From PALSA-1006 sp041660815 (GTDB lineage Bacteria > Pseudomonadota > Gammaproteobacteria > Burkholderiales > Gallionellaceae), in NCBI GenBank assembly GCA_041660815.1, contig JBAZVN010000006.1:127068-191067 (forward strand): a stretch of 64,000 nucleotides of DNA, given 5' to 3'. The translations under genes and the position numbers were made by a program. Under the pieces are notes generated by a model. The model saw only the letters and a program-made list of their open reading frames with translations, did not search any database and had not been told where the DNA came from. Shown here piece by piece: positions 8,740-17,474 of the stretch; positions within the stretch are counted from its first letter, which is position 1, and the number at the start of each line of letters is the position of its first letter.

Positions 8740-10044
8740 ATGCAAAAACCGGAAGATCACACCAGAAATAAAGTTACGCCGGATGAGCTAAACCCTGACT
8801 CGCTCATTTGGACTAGCAAGTGGCTCAGCATTCGTCAGGTAAGCTGGGGAGCGTTTCTGCTGGTTCTGGCAATTTTTGTGTTGCTGCCTCTGCTGCCAAC
8901 TGCTTCAAAAACGCTCGATGAGTGGCAGGTAAAGCTGCCGCTCACCTTTACCCAGTTAGTCAGTCCCGGAGAACTTTCCAGCGGTCATAAACTATTCGGC
9001 AAACAGTGCAGTACCTGTCATCAACAGCCGCTGCATGCGGTCACCGATAGTTCATGTCAAAGCTGTCATAAACAGGTCAAGCAACATGCCGTTTCATCTA
9101 AAGCAAAAACGACGCAGCTCGATGAACTACCGTGTATTACTTGTCATGAAGATCATAAAGGTGAAGTGGGACTTATTTCACACTGGAATGATCAATGCCT
9201 AAACTGCCATAACACGGTGCGCACCGGCTCCGATAATAGGACGGTAGCACGGGTGAAAAATTTTGTAGTCGATCACCCGCAATTTCAATTGAGTGTGACC
9301 GGTAATGCAGGCTCAGTCAGTCGCGTGCTGAATAAACCCGGGATCACGGAACATACCGAGCTTAAGTTTTCACATAAATTACATCTGGATAAACAGGGCA
9401 TTTCAACGCCGCTGGGCGAGATTATGTTGAGCTGCAAAGACTGTCACCGTCTTGAACAGGATGCGCAACGATTTTCCCCGCAGACCATGCAGTCATCCTG
9501 TCAGTTATCGGATTGTCATAGTCAGGATTATGCGGAACCTGCTTTTGGCACTATCCCCCACGGCAATCTAAAATTGGCGCTGGCGGGGCTGGAAGAGAAG
9601 TATTTGGAATTGCTTAAAAACGGCGAAGTTTCGCAGGCCGATTGCGCGTCTGGAGCGGGTAAAAAAATACTTTCACCGCGCGATTGTGCCCACCAGTTGG
9701 CGCTGAAAAATGCGGAAACTTCCCTGGTACGCGGAAATTTACTGTGTGCGGGTTGTCATACTGTTGTGCCAAATGCCAATGAAAATTTACCCTGGAAAAT
9801 TGTTCCCCCCACGTTGAATCGGGATTGGTATCCTGTGGCAAAATTTTCGCATCGCAAGCACGATACCCAGCCCTGCACCCATTGCCATGACAAGGAAAAT
9901 TCCAAAAACAGCGGCGAGGTATCGATACCGGGGATTGAGGTTTGTCGCGAGTGCCATGCGGATGAAAATCCCAACCACAAACAGATCAGAACTTCATGTG
10001 ATAATTGTCATCGCTATCACAGGGGGAAGCCGGCAGTACAATAA
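8740..10044 (+). CDS. Membrane-anchored decahaem cytochrome c (c3-like)
   Basis: I choose the ATG at 8740 (434 residues), directly after the preceding gene; the open frame from 8650 lies inside that gene. One N-terminal helix (about 36-55) anchors a periplasmic domain. There are nine CXXCH sites (CSTCH, CQSCH, CITCH, CLNCH, CKDCH, CAGCH, CTHCH, CRECH, CDNCH) and one CX4CH site near residue 254, so ten covalent haems are possible. Extra histidines could provide bis-His ligation, as in cytochrome c3/NrfB-type electron carriers. It likely accepts or donates electrons to the membrane protein before it. Confidence 0.88.
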   Translation: MQKPEDHTRNKVTPDELNPDSLIWTSKWLSIRQVSWGAFLLVLAIFVLLPLLPTASKTLDEWQVKLPLTFTQLVSPGELSSGHKLFGKQCSTCHQQPLHAVTDSSCQSCHKQVKQHAVSSKAKTTQLDELPCITCHEDHKGEVGLISHWNDQCLNCHNTVRTGSDNRTVARVKNFVVDHPQFQLSVTGNAGSVSRVLNKPGITEHTELKFSHKLHLDKQGISTPLGEIMLSCKDCHRLEQDAQRFSPQTMQSSCQLSDCHSQDYAEPAFGTIPHGNLKLALAGLEEKYLELLKNGEVSQADCASGAGKKILSPRDCAHQLALKNAETSLVRGNLLCAGCHTVVPNANENLPWKIVPPTLNRDWYPVAKFSHRKHDTQPCTHCHDKENSKNSGEVSIPGIEVCRECHADENPNHKQIRTSCDNCHRYHRGKPAVQ

Positions 10045-10065
10045 CCGAAGTCGGAAAATCAACTT

Positions 10066-10074
10066 AAAGGAGGT
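10066..10074 (+). promoter_or_regulatory. Strong ribosome binding site
   Basis: AAAGGAGGT, nearly fully complementary to the 16S rRNA 3' end, lies 6 bases before the ATG at 10081. Most starts in this cluster have weak sites, so the downstream protein may be made in larger amounts than its neighbours. Confidence 0.75.
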
Positions 10075-10080
10075 CATATC

Positions 10081-10560
10081 ATGAGTACTAACAATTCTGA
10101 TGAATGCTGCCCGAGATTCAATCCTGAACCCTGGAATGAAAAGGAGATTATCTGGCAGAACAAGCGATTTTTACAGGATCGTGTCACCAGTATTTTTCAC
10201 CTCCCGCTGAATTATGGCGCGGTCATGGCGCGTTGCGAAAAAGCCATTAGAGAGGCCGATGCCCAAACGGATACGCGCATAATACTGACGGATGAAAACT
10301 CCCTGTGGGGTGCCGACGTGTTTGTGGAAGTGAGCAAAGACGTGCCGAACGCCAAGATGGCCACCGTGTCGGGAACATTTTTATCCAAAGTATTCGAGGG
10401 GCCTTTTAAAAATATCGGCGTCTGGGTGGGAGAGATGAAATCCTATGTGGCGGCTAAAAATAAAAGCATGAGTAAGTTATTTTTTTACTACACCACCTGC
10501 CCAAAGTGTGCGAAAAAATACGGCAAAAATTATGTTGTTTTGCTGGCGCAAGTCGATTAG
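10081..10560 (+). CDS. Conserved protein of unknown function
   Basis: A 159-residue soluble protein with no signal peptide. The N-terminus has a Cys-Cys-Pro-Arg-Phe motif followed by a Pro-Trp-Asn-Glu-Lys segment, and the C-terminus has a CPKC pair (near residues 140-143), so metal or thiol chemistry is possible. I recall similar proteins labelled hydrolase in databases, but I see no catalytic motif that justifies that name. It starts 36 bp after the decahaem cytochrome with a strong ribosome site and is probably in the same transcript. Confidence 0.7.
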   Translation: MSTNNSDECCPRFNPEPWNEKEIIWQNKRFLQDRVTSIFHLPLNYGAVMARCEKAIREADAQTDTRIILTDENSLWGADVFVEVSKDVPNAKMATVSGTFLSKVFEGPFKNIGVWVGEMKSYVAAKNKSMSKLFFYYTTCPKCAKKYGKNYVVLLAQVD

Positions 10561-10575
10561 TCAGTCAGTTAAATT

Positions 10576-11028
10576 ATGTCCGATACCAAGGTGAACGAGT
10601 TGAATTTTACAAATCCAAGTTCTGCAGAAATACGAAAATTACTACAAGAAATTCATAGCGTTGCGATAGTTGGGTTATCGCCCAATGCGGATCGTCCCAG
10701 CTTCAGAGTGGCACAAGCACTGCAGGGTTTCGGTTACAAAATAATTCCGGTGCGACCCTTAATTGCCGAAGTGTTGGGTGAAACAGCTTATGCCGATTTG
10801 GAGAGCTTACCGAATCTCCCTGATGTAGTTGAAGTGTTTCGCGCCCCGGATCAAGTGCCCGCCATCGTGGAAAGTTGTATCAAGCTGGGCATTAAAAAAT
10901 TATGGCTGCAAGACGGCGTGATCAACGAAGCCGCCGCGTTGCACGCCCAAGAGGCGGGAATCACCGTGGTCATGGATCGCTGCATGTATCGCGACTATGT
11001 TCAGTTGGAGTTGGGGAATAATCAGTGA
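10576..11028 (+). CDS. CoA-binding domain protein (YccU-like)
   Basis: A 150-residue Rossmann-fold protein matching the CoA-binding/YccU family: VGLSPNADRPS near residue 32 followed by VAQALQGFGY and IPVRP, with a C-terminal conserved MDRCMYRDY segment. The fold resembles the nucleotide-binding domain of succinyl-CoA synthetase alpha; the cellular role is unknown. It lies 15 bp after the previous gene. Confidence 0.85.
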   Translation: MSDTKVNELNFTNPSSAEIRKLLQEIHSVAIVGLSPNADRPSFRVAQALQGFGYKIIPVRPLIAEVLGETAYADLESLPNLPDVVEVFRAPDQVPAIVESCIKLGIKKLWLQDGVINEAAALHAQEAGITVVMDRCMYRDYVQLELGNNQ

Positions 11029-11061
11029 CGCATTAAAATGTAACGGCACTGACTCAAAAAA

Positions 11062-11769
11062 TTATGTTGCGTCTTTATCTTCTTTGTAATCGTCGAACAG
11101 GATTTGAGGCGCACGATCCAGACGGAAGAGAACCAGCAGCAGCGCCAGCGTGGAGAGCAGCATGAAATGCGGGCCGAACAGCCAGAACACCAGCGGAACC
11201 GCAAAGTAATAGGCACGCATTCCGATGCTATAAAATTTACCGGCGCGGTTAAGGTGAATGGCCACATGCTGCGGGCAGATCATCTTGTGATTATGCGCAA
11301 GCGGCACGTTGATCATGTAGCCGACATGATTGAAGACCCGCACGGCCATCGAAAAACTAAAAAACGCGACGAATAAATCAAGCAGCATGATGAGCAATTT
11401 GGCAAGCCACAGCTCGGTATGTGTCGTACCTACAATATTGAGAGCATGCCATGTGTCCTGTAATTTATCGCCCTGGGCGCTCAATGTCAGCACGCCGATA
11501 ATTAGCAACACCGCAGTGGAAGCAAGAAAGGTGGCGGCCATCGTCGAATTGCGCAAGGTTTGTACCGCCAGAATTTCTTTTCCACCCTCACGCATGATCG
11601 ATTCGACCCAGGCAGTACGCGCAATGATATTGACTGCTTGCACGGTATAAGCGGGGTTTTTACGGGTTTTGTGGGTAATGAGCATCGAGTACGCAACGAG
11701 CAGCAGCGCGCTCAACAGGAAGCTGTAAAGATCCACTCCATACATATCAAACCATTCATTGTGCGGCAA
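11062..11769 (-). CDS. DUF599 family membrane protein
   Basis: A 235-residue inner-membrane protein with about four hydrophobic helices (near 13-30, 75-98, 120-145 and 185-215). It fits the DUF599 family: N-terminal YSFLLSALLLVAYS, central VQTLRNSTMAATFLAST and C-terminal RAYYFAVPLVFWLFGP. Function is unknown. It is convergent with the CoA-binding gene. Confidence 0.85.
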   Translation of the reverse strand: MPHNEWFDMYGVDLYSFLLSALLLVAYSMLITHKTRKNPAYTVQAVNIIARTAWVESIMREGGKEILAVQTLRNSTMAATFLASTAVLLIIGVLTLSAQGDKLQDTWHALNIVGTTHTELWLAKLLIMLLDLFVAFFSFSMAVRVFNHVGYMINVPLAHNHKMICPQHVAIHLNRAGKFYSIGMRAYYFAVPLVFWLFGPHFMLLSTLALLLVLFRLDRAPQILFDDYKEDKDAT

Positions 11770-11845
11770 AATAATTATCCTTTATATTTAACTGGTTGCA
11801 ATAGCTGATCGACTATCAATTATTCCTCATTTGCGAAAATGCGGT

Positions 11846-12139
11846 TTATATCATCGCAATTCTTTCAATTTTGGGTAGCTTGCGTCGGGAGTGTTCTACT
11901 TGCCACAAATCATAGTCAGCTTGCATGTGTAGCCAGGTTTGAGCGTTGCCTCCCAGCCACATTGTCAAGCGAAGGGCCAATTCGGCAGACACGCCGGCTC
12001 GACCGTTAATAAAACGTGAAAGCTGAACGCGCGACACGCCAAGTTGCAGCGCAGCTTCGGTGACAGTAATACCCAGCTCCGGCAAAACGTCTTCTTTTAG
12101 GATTTCGCCGGGATGCGGCGGGTTGTGCATGCGACTCAT
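11846..12139 (-). CDS. higA: HigA-type antitoxin
   Basis: A 97-residue helix-turn-helix protein of the HigA family, with the signature HPGEIL near the N-terminus, VTEAALQLGVSRVQLSRFINGRAG as the DNA-binding helices and AELALRL after it. I choose the ATG at 12139 with GGAGG five bases upstream over a TTG at 12151. HigA neutralises HigB and represses the operon. Here the partner toxin frame is broken, so this may be an orphan antitoxin. Confidence 0.9.
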   Translation of the reverse strand: MSRMHNPPHPGEILKEDVLPELGITVTEAALQLGVSRVQLSRFINGRAGVSAELALRLTMWLGGNAQTWLHMQADYDLWQVEHSRRKLPKIERIAMI

Positions 12140-12151
12140 TTCATCCTCCAA

Positions 12152-12429
12152 TCAATGGTAATCCTGATAATCCACCAGCTCGGCATCTTCGCCTTCAAAT
12201 GCGAAGGTTAAGCGCCAGTTGCCGTTCACCCACACAGACCAGTGATTAGCGAGCTTGCCGCTCAATGGATGAAATTTCCAGCCGGGCTTACCCATATCGT
12301 CGCGTGTTAATGCTGCATCCAACACAGCCAGTTGGCGTTTTACCTTGGCAGCATGCGCTGGCTGAATGCCGGCCTTGCTTCCCGTTAGAGAAATAGCTCA
12401 AGCCCTTTATGACGGAAAGATTTTATCAT
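12152..12429 (-). pseudogene. higB: HigB toxin gene, frameshifted
   Basis: Reading minus from the ATG at 12429, the first 14 codons match the start of HigB (KSFRHKGLEL) and then hit TAA. Shifting by one base restores an open frame (LTGSKAGIQPAHAAKVKRQL...GKPGWKFHPLSG...WRLTF) to the TGA at 12152. The total of 278 bases is one short of the 92-residue family length, so a single base was lost near codon 15. HigB is a ribosome-dependent mRNA endonuclease. The rest of the coding sequence is intact, so the loss is recent or a sequencing error. Confidence 0.85.
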
Positions 12430-12742
12430 GCTCAGATTGTATCTCTTGTGGATACAGCAGGTAAATAAAAGCTTCTTTCAATATGATATGAGCGGTATTC
12501 TCTCCTTGTGTAAAGGGGGGGAGATTGCCAATGGATTATCTGAGTTTTAGTTATTCTACTGATCGTAAACTTGAAGTGCCGTTGTAATTGTGGTTTGATT
12601 CTACGTAATTATTTAACGGCAGTTATTACGATTGATCAAAGCCCGACAGATAACTTTTTTGCTGCGAATAGGGTGTTTTTGATGCAATCTGCCTGCTTTA
12701 TAGCTAAACTATAACCAATTGATTTTTAAAGATAAATTATTC
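12430..12742. other. Intergenic region between higBA and the SulP gene
   Basis: This 313 bp AT-rich stretch separates divergent genes and should hold both promoters. I see an 18-codon reading frame at 12531-12587 behind a GGGGGAG site, and a TATAGC/TATAAC-rich patch at about 12700-12715 that could be a -10 region for the transporter. Neither is strong enough to call separately. Confidence 0.4.
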
Positions 12743-14938
12743 ATGAATCTACCTAAACCTGCAGCCGGTGATTTTTGGGGCGGCCTGGCGGCGATGTTGG
12801 TCGCGCTTCCCTCGGCGATTGCGTTCGGCGTCACAATTTATTCTCCGCTTGGTGCTTCCTTTACCGCGCAGGGCGCGTTAGCCGGCATTCTCGGCGTGGT
12901 TGCACTGGGGCTGATTGCACCGGCATTGGGCGGTACTAACCGTCTTATCTCGGCGCCCTGTGCGCCCGCTGCTGCGGTGTTATCAGCGTTTGCCCTTGAA
13001 TTTATGCTGGACGGTGGCAGTGTCGAATCTGCACTGCTCATGGTGTCGTTATTGGGTTTGTTGGCGGGGTTATTCCAGATATTTTTCGGTTCGGTACGCC
13101 TCGGCAGCCTGATTGAATATATGCCTTATCCCGTGGTCAGCGGATATTTGTCGGGCGTGGGACTGTATATTATCGCCGGTCAAATGCCCAAGTTTCTGGG
13201 TGCCCCCAAAGATATGCATTTCTGGGAATCGCTCGCTGCACCCGGACTGTGGGCGTGGCAGAGTATTGTGGTGGGGGCGGTGACGGTGGCGATGATGCTC
13301 GCGGCTCCGCGCATTACCAAGCTGGTTCCCGCTGCTATTCTGGCGCTGCTGGCGGGGGTATTAGCCTATTTTTCGCTGGGGATATTCGACCCGACTTTGC
13401 TCATTTTGCAGGGTAATCCGTTTGTGGTCGGTGCACTGGGCGGCGGGGGGAGTGGTAGTTTTTCTGATGTGATGGAGGGGCGTTGGCATGCCATGGGCAA
13501 TATCGGTTTCGATCAGCTGATGCATATTGCCGTCCCGGCGTTAACGTTGGCGGTGCTGCTGTCGATTGATACCCTGAAAACCTGCGTGGTGCTGGATGCG
13601 CTGACGCGTTCGCGGCACAATTCCAATCGCGAATTGATCGGGCAGGGTTTGGGTAACGTCGCTTCAGCGGTGATCGGTGGTATTCCCGGTGCCGGTACGA
13701 TGGGGGCAACTCTGGTGAATATTTCCAGCGGTGCGGTAAGTCGTTATTCGGGGATCTTTGAGGGCGTGCTGGCGTTGCTGGCTTTTCTGTTGCTCGGCGC
13801 CCTGATCTCATGGGTTCCTGTTTCTGCATTGGCCGCGATTCTGATGGTAATCGGCGTGCGAATGATCGACCGCCACAGCTTCCAATTTCTCAAACAGCGC
13901 TCCACGATTCTCGATTTTGCAGTGATCGCCGCAGTGATCACCACTGCGCTGACGGTGAGTTTGATTGCGGCGTCGGGCATCGGTATCGTGCTTGCGGTCT
14001 TGTTGTTTATCCGTGAACAGATCGGTGGCACCATCGTTCGTCGCAAGTTAATTTGCAACGAGACATTTTCAAAACGGGTACGCACTCATGAGGAAATGGA
14101 AATTCTGGTGGCACGCGGCGAGCGCGGTGTGGTGGTCGAATTGCAGGGCAGTCTGTTCTTCGGCACGACCAATCAGTTATATACCGCATTGGAGCCTGAA
14201 TTAAAGTCGCGGGATTTCGTCATTCTCGATATGCGCCGCGTGCAGTCGGTCGATGTTACTGCGGTGCATATGCTGGATCAGGTGAGGGATATGCTTGCCG
14301 AAAATCACGGCTTTTTGATCTTTAGTCAGCTGCCGCAAAATCTGCCCTCGGGGCGCGATATGCAACAGTATTTTGACCAGGTCGGTTTGGTGCGCGCGGA
14401 AAGTCCGGTGCGTATTTTTGGTGAAGTTGACGAGGCGTTGGAGTGGGTTGAGGATCGCATTTTGGCGGATTCTATGTGCGAACTGGGAGAGCAGGACGCG
14501 CTCAAGTTGAACGAGATTGAGTTATTTAAAGGCCGTACGGAACATACCCTTGCCGCGCTGGAAGCCTTGATGCAAAAGCGCATCTTTAAGGCCGGAGAGA
14601 AAATTTTCAAGCGCGGCGATACCGGTGATGAGCTATTTCTGATTCGCAAAGGGGCGGTGCGAATCATGCTGCCGCTTACTGAAAAACAAAGTCACCATTT
14701 GGGTACTTTCGGGCGCGGGGCGTTTTTCGGTGAAATGGCTTTTCTGGACGGCGATGTGCGTTCCGCAGACGCCGTTACATTTTCTGATACTGAGCTGTAT
14801 GTGCTTTCGCGAAACACATTCGATACGCTTGCCGAGGAGCATAAAAAATTGGCACTCGGTCTCATGGAGGGCATTGCCAGCGTGCTTGCCAGCCGCTTGC
14901 GCTATACCAATGCCGAATTACGGGTGCTGGAGTCATAG
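12743..14938 (+). CDS. SulP anion transporter with STAS and cNMP domains
   Basis: I choose the ATG at 12743 (731 residues); a TTG eight codons earlier is less likely. Residues 1-430 hold the SulP/SLC26 transport core with ten or more hydrophobic helices, including the early GGLAAMLVALPSAIAFG segment. A STAS domain follows (about 455-580), then a cyclic-nucleotide domain (about 605-715) with a canonical cassette FGEMAFLDGDVRSA near 662. SulP proteins move sulfate, bicarbonate or other anions; the substrate cannot be told here. The cAMP-type domain suggests gating by the cyclase encoded 65 bp downstream. Confidence 0.9.
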   Translation: MNLPKPAAGDFWGGLAAMLVALPSAIAFGVTIYSPLGASFTAQGALAGILGVVALGLIAPALGGTNRLISAPCAPAAAVLSAFALEFMLDGGSVESALLMVSLLGLLAGLFQIFFGSVRLGSLIEYMPYPVVSGYLSGVGLYIIAGQMPKFLGAPKDMHFWESLAAPGLWAWQSIVVGAVTVAMMLAAPRITKLVPAAILALLAGVLAYFSLGIFDPTLLILQGNPFVVGALGGGGSGSFSDVMEGRWHAMGNIGFDQLMHIAVPALTLAVLLSIDTLKTCVVLDALTRSRHNSNRELIGQGLGNVASAVIGGIPGAGTMGATLVNISSGAVSRYSGIFEGVLALLAFLLLGALISWVPVSALAAILMVIGVRMIDRHSFQFLKQRSTILDFAVIAAVITTALTVSLIAASGIGIVLAVLLFIREQIGGTIVRRKLICNETFSKRVRTHEEMEILVARGERGVVVELQGSLFFGTTNQLYTALEPELKSRDFVILDMRRVQSVDVTAVHMLDQVRDMLAENHGFLIFSQLPQNLPSGRDMQQYFDQVGLVRAESPVRIFGEVDEALEWVEDRILADSMCELGEQDALKLNEIELFKGRTEHTLAALEALMQKRIFKAGEKIFKRGDTGDELFLIRKGAVRIMLPLTEKQSHHLGTFGRGAFFGEMAFLDGDVRSADAVTFSDTELYVLSRNTFDTLAEEHKKLALGLMEGIASVLASRLRYTNAELRVLES

Positions 14939-15003
14939 CAATGATTGTATATAGCACATTGTTTTTAAATATATTTAAATGGTGATGGGTTCGGATTAAA
15001 ATC

Positions 15004-16929
15004 ATGTCACAGAAAATTACCACAACGTTACTCATTGCTTTTTTGGTGTTCGCAGTTGCGGCAGGAGCGTATTCGTTGGGTGCTTTTACCAAAGCAGAAC
15101 TATTTGTTTACGATGCACAGGCAAAATTGCTGCGCGCAAATCAGCCTGTGCATCATAGTGTCAAAGTCATTCTGGTTGACGAAGCCGCATTAAAGTCGAT
15201 GAGTGAAATTGCCGGACGCTGGCCGTGGTCGCGGGCAATCTGGTCGGATTTGCTGGATTATCTTGAGCTGGGCGGCGCGCGCGCCGCCTTGTTTGATATT
15301 CTGTTTTTGGAGCCGCAAAATCAGGCGAATGACGATGCTCTCGTAAGCGCATCAAAGAATTTCGGGCGAGCCTTTCACAGCATGCTGATTATGCGCGAAG
15401 CGTTGGAATCGCAAGGGCAGTCTGCCTATTACGCCAGACCGTTGCCTTCCGGCGTGACCGAACGATTTGCTTTGAAGAATGTTGCGGGAGCGCAGCGTAT
15501 ACCGTCAGGAACAGAAAATAATGATTTTTCATTGCCGATAAAAGGCCTTGCCGATGCCTCCAAAGGATTGGCTGTGGTTGAGTTTACCCCGGACAGAGAT
15601 AACGGTTACCGCCGAACCCAACCGTTGCGTGAATATCAGGGGCAGTATTTTCCTGTGCTGGGTTTAGCTCTATTTACGGACGCTTCTTCCCGAATAAATT
15701 TTAGCGGGGATACGCTTCAGCTAAATGATCGTGTGATTCCGCTGGATAGCAGCGGGAACAGCCTGATCAATATGTATGGATTGGGCAAAGTCGAAACGTT
15801 TTCAATCAGTGGTGTGTTCGCTTCACTGCAGCAAATCAGGAAGGGTGAAGTCGAAAGTCTCGTGATCAATCCGGAGGTATTCAAAGATAGTATTGTGTTT
15901 ATCGGTACCAGTGCCATCGGTACTGCAGATCTCAAATCCATTCCGATGGGAACCAATGTTCCCGGAGTAATGCTGCATGCGTTTTTTGCAAATAATTATT
16001 TGCTTAACGATTTTATGCGACCACCCGTTAAATATATTAGTTACCTATCTATTTTTATAGGTGTTTTTTTTACGGCTTGGGCGGTGATGTTTTTTGAGCA
16101 ATTTTGGGGGCGCATCGTTTTGCCCTCGGGGATGATCCTGGCCTACATCGGTTTGGCCTTGGTATCTTTCAAATTCAATACACAGATGGAAATCGTCCCT
16201 TTCCTGTTTGCTTCTGTTTCCAGCGGATTTCTTTCATTCGGCTATCTGACCATTACCGAGGATGCCGAGCGGCGCAAAGTGGCACACCTTTTTGAGCAAT
16301 ATGTTTCCAAGGAGGTGCTCGACGAGGTATTGCATCACTACGAGGAATATGCAAAATCGAGTGCGGGACAAAAGGTGGAAATCACGGTGTTATTTTCTGA
16401 TATCAGAGGGTTTACGACGATATCGGAAACCACCCCCCCGGAACGGGTGGTTGAAATGCTGAATGTGCATTTTACGGTGATGGCAAATATTATCTTGAAG
16501 CACAATGGCACGATCGACAAATATATCGGCGATGCGATCATGGCATTTTGGGGCGCGCCGTTAAAAACCGATGATCATGCGGAGCGGGCGGTGTTGGCCG
16601 GGCAGGAGATGCTGGAAGGTCTGAAAGAGGTTAACCGGATTTTAAAAGAACGCGGCTTTGAACACGAGGTGAAAATCGGCGTTGGGATCAATACGGGCGT
16701 GGCGACCATTGGTAGTATCGGTTCGGAGCAAAAAAAGAATTACACAGTAGTGGGTGATTCGGTTAATCTTTCTTCGCGGCTGGAAAGTATTACCAAGGAG
16801 CAAAAGGTGCCTTTGCTTTTTTCGGAGTACACCTACGAAAAAGTGAAATCAAAAATGGACTGCAGGTTGGTGGGAAACGTGACCGTAAAAGGTAGGGAGC
16901 AAGCGGTTAATATTTACACCCTAAAATAA
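15004..16929 (+). CDS. CHASE2-domain adenylate cyclase (class III)
   Basis: A 641-residue membrane cyclase. An N-terminal helix (about 6-25) is followed by a periplasmic CHASE2 sensor (about 35-335), three membrane helices (about 340-410) and a cytoplasmic class III cyclase domain (about 455-640). The domain has both metal aspartates (LFSDIRG near 465, IGDAIMAFWG), the preceding Lys in IDKYIGD, the VGD aspartate and the VNLSSRL Asn/Arg pair, so it should be active and adenine-selective. It is probably co-transcribed with the cNMP-domain SulP transporter. Confidence 0.93.
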   Translation: MSQKITTTLLIAFLVFAVAAGAYSLGAFTKAELFVYDAQAKLLRANQPVHHSVKVILVDEAALKSMSEIAGRWPWSRAIWSDLLDYLELGGARAALFDILFLEPQNQANDDALVSASKNFGRAFHSMLIMREALESQGQSAYYARPLPSGVTERFALKNVAGAQRIPSGTENNDFSLPIKGLADASKGLAVVEFTPDRDNGYRRTQPLREYQGQYFPVLGLALFTDASSRINFSGDTLQLNDRVIPLDSSGNSLINMYGLGKVETFSISGVFASLQQIRKGEVESLVINPEVFKDSIVFIGTSAIGTADLKSIPMGTNVPGVMLHAFFANNYLLNDFMRPPVKYISYLSIFIGVFFTAWAVMFFEQFWGRIVLPSGMILAYIGLALVSFKFNTQMEIVPFLFASVSSGFLSFGYLTITEDAERRKVAHLFEQYVSKEVLDEVLHHYEEYAKSSAGQKVEITVLFSDIRGFTTISETTPPERVVEMLNVHFTVMANIILKHNGTIDKYIGDAIMAFWGAPLKTDDHAERAVLAGQEMLEGLKEVNRILKERGFEHEVKIGVGINTGVATIGSIGSEQKKNYTVVGDSVNLSSRLESITKEQKVPLLFSEYTYEKVKSKMDCRLVGNVTVKGREQAVNIYTLK

Positions 16930-16985
16930 TTTTCCGGATGTCGTGAGTTGGGTGTGAGCCGGGTGACTTTTTTCAGGAGATAATC

Positions 16986-17474
16986 ATGAGAAAACAAATA
17001 ATTAAATTTGGATTGTTGGTGATTGGTATGCTGGGTTCATCTTTATTGATGGCCGAAACGATCTATTATGTGCAGAGTGCCAGTGCCAGAATTCTAACGG
17101 CCCCCTCATTCAAATCCGTCGTGATTGCCGAGGTGATGCGCGGCGTAAAGCTTAACGGTGTCAGCAAAGAAGGCAGTTGGATAAAAGTTAATCTTGACGG
17201 AAAATCGGGATTTGCTCCTTCACTTCTACTGGCTACCCACCCGCCCCTGCAAAGAGTGGATGTTGTCACCGCAGAAGGGCCGGAGATCAAGGAAGGGGTT
17301 AGGCGCCGGACTTCTTCGTTCTCCAGTGCCGCCGCAGCAAGAGGCTTGACTAAAGAAGGACGGCAGCGTGCGGATGTGGAAGAGGGGGTTGATACTCAGG
17401 CGGTAAGAAAAATGGAAGCCTTGAATATTGGCGATGATGAAGTGATGCGCTTTGCCTCGGGAGAGCAACCATGA
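16986..17474 (+). CDS. Secreted SH3-domain protein
   Basis: A 162-residue protein with a signal peptide (about 1-23, ending LLMA-E) and one bacterial SH3 fold (about 26-83), recognisable from the V..VMRG..L and GSWIKVNLDGKSGF pattern. The C-terminal half is polar and without recognised domains. Bacterial SH3 domains often bind cell wall. An AGGAG site lies 7 bases before the ATG. The last 4 bp overlap the M48 protease gene, so the two are coupled. Confidence 0.85.
   Translation: MRKQIIKFGLLVIGMLGSSLLMAETIYYVQSASARILTAPSFKSVVIAEVMRGVKLNGVSKEGSWIKVNLDGKSGFAPSLLLATHPPLQRVDVVTAEGPEIKEGVRRRTSSFSSAAAARGLTKEGRQRADVEEGVDTQAVRKMEALNIGDDEVMRFASGEQP

Noticed and set aside
12531..12587. 18-codon frame with purine-rich upstream site
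   Set aside because: It could be a leader peptide for the SulP gene, but there is no regulatory codon run or attenuator hairpin, so it is noted only in the intergenic entry.
12632..12644. TTGATCAA-like FNR half-sites before the SulP gene
   Set aside because: The halves lack the 4-base spacer of an FNR box.
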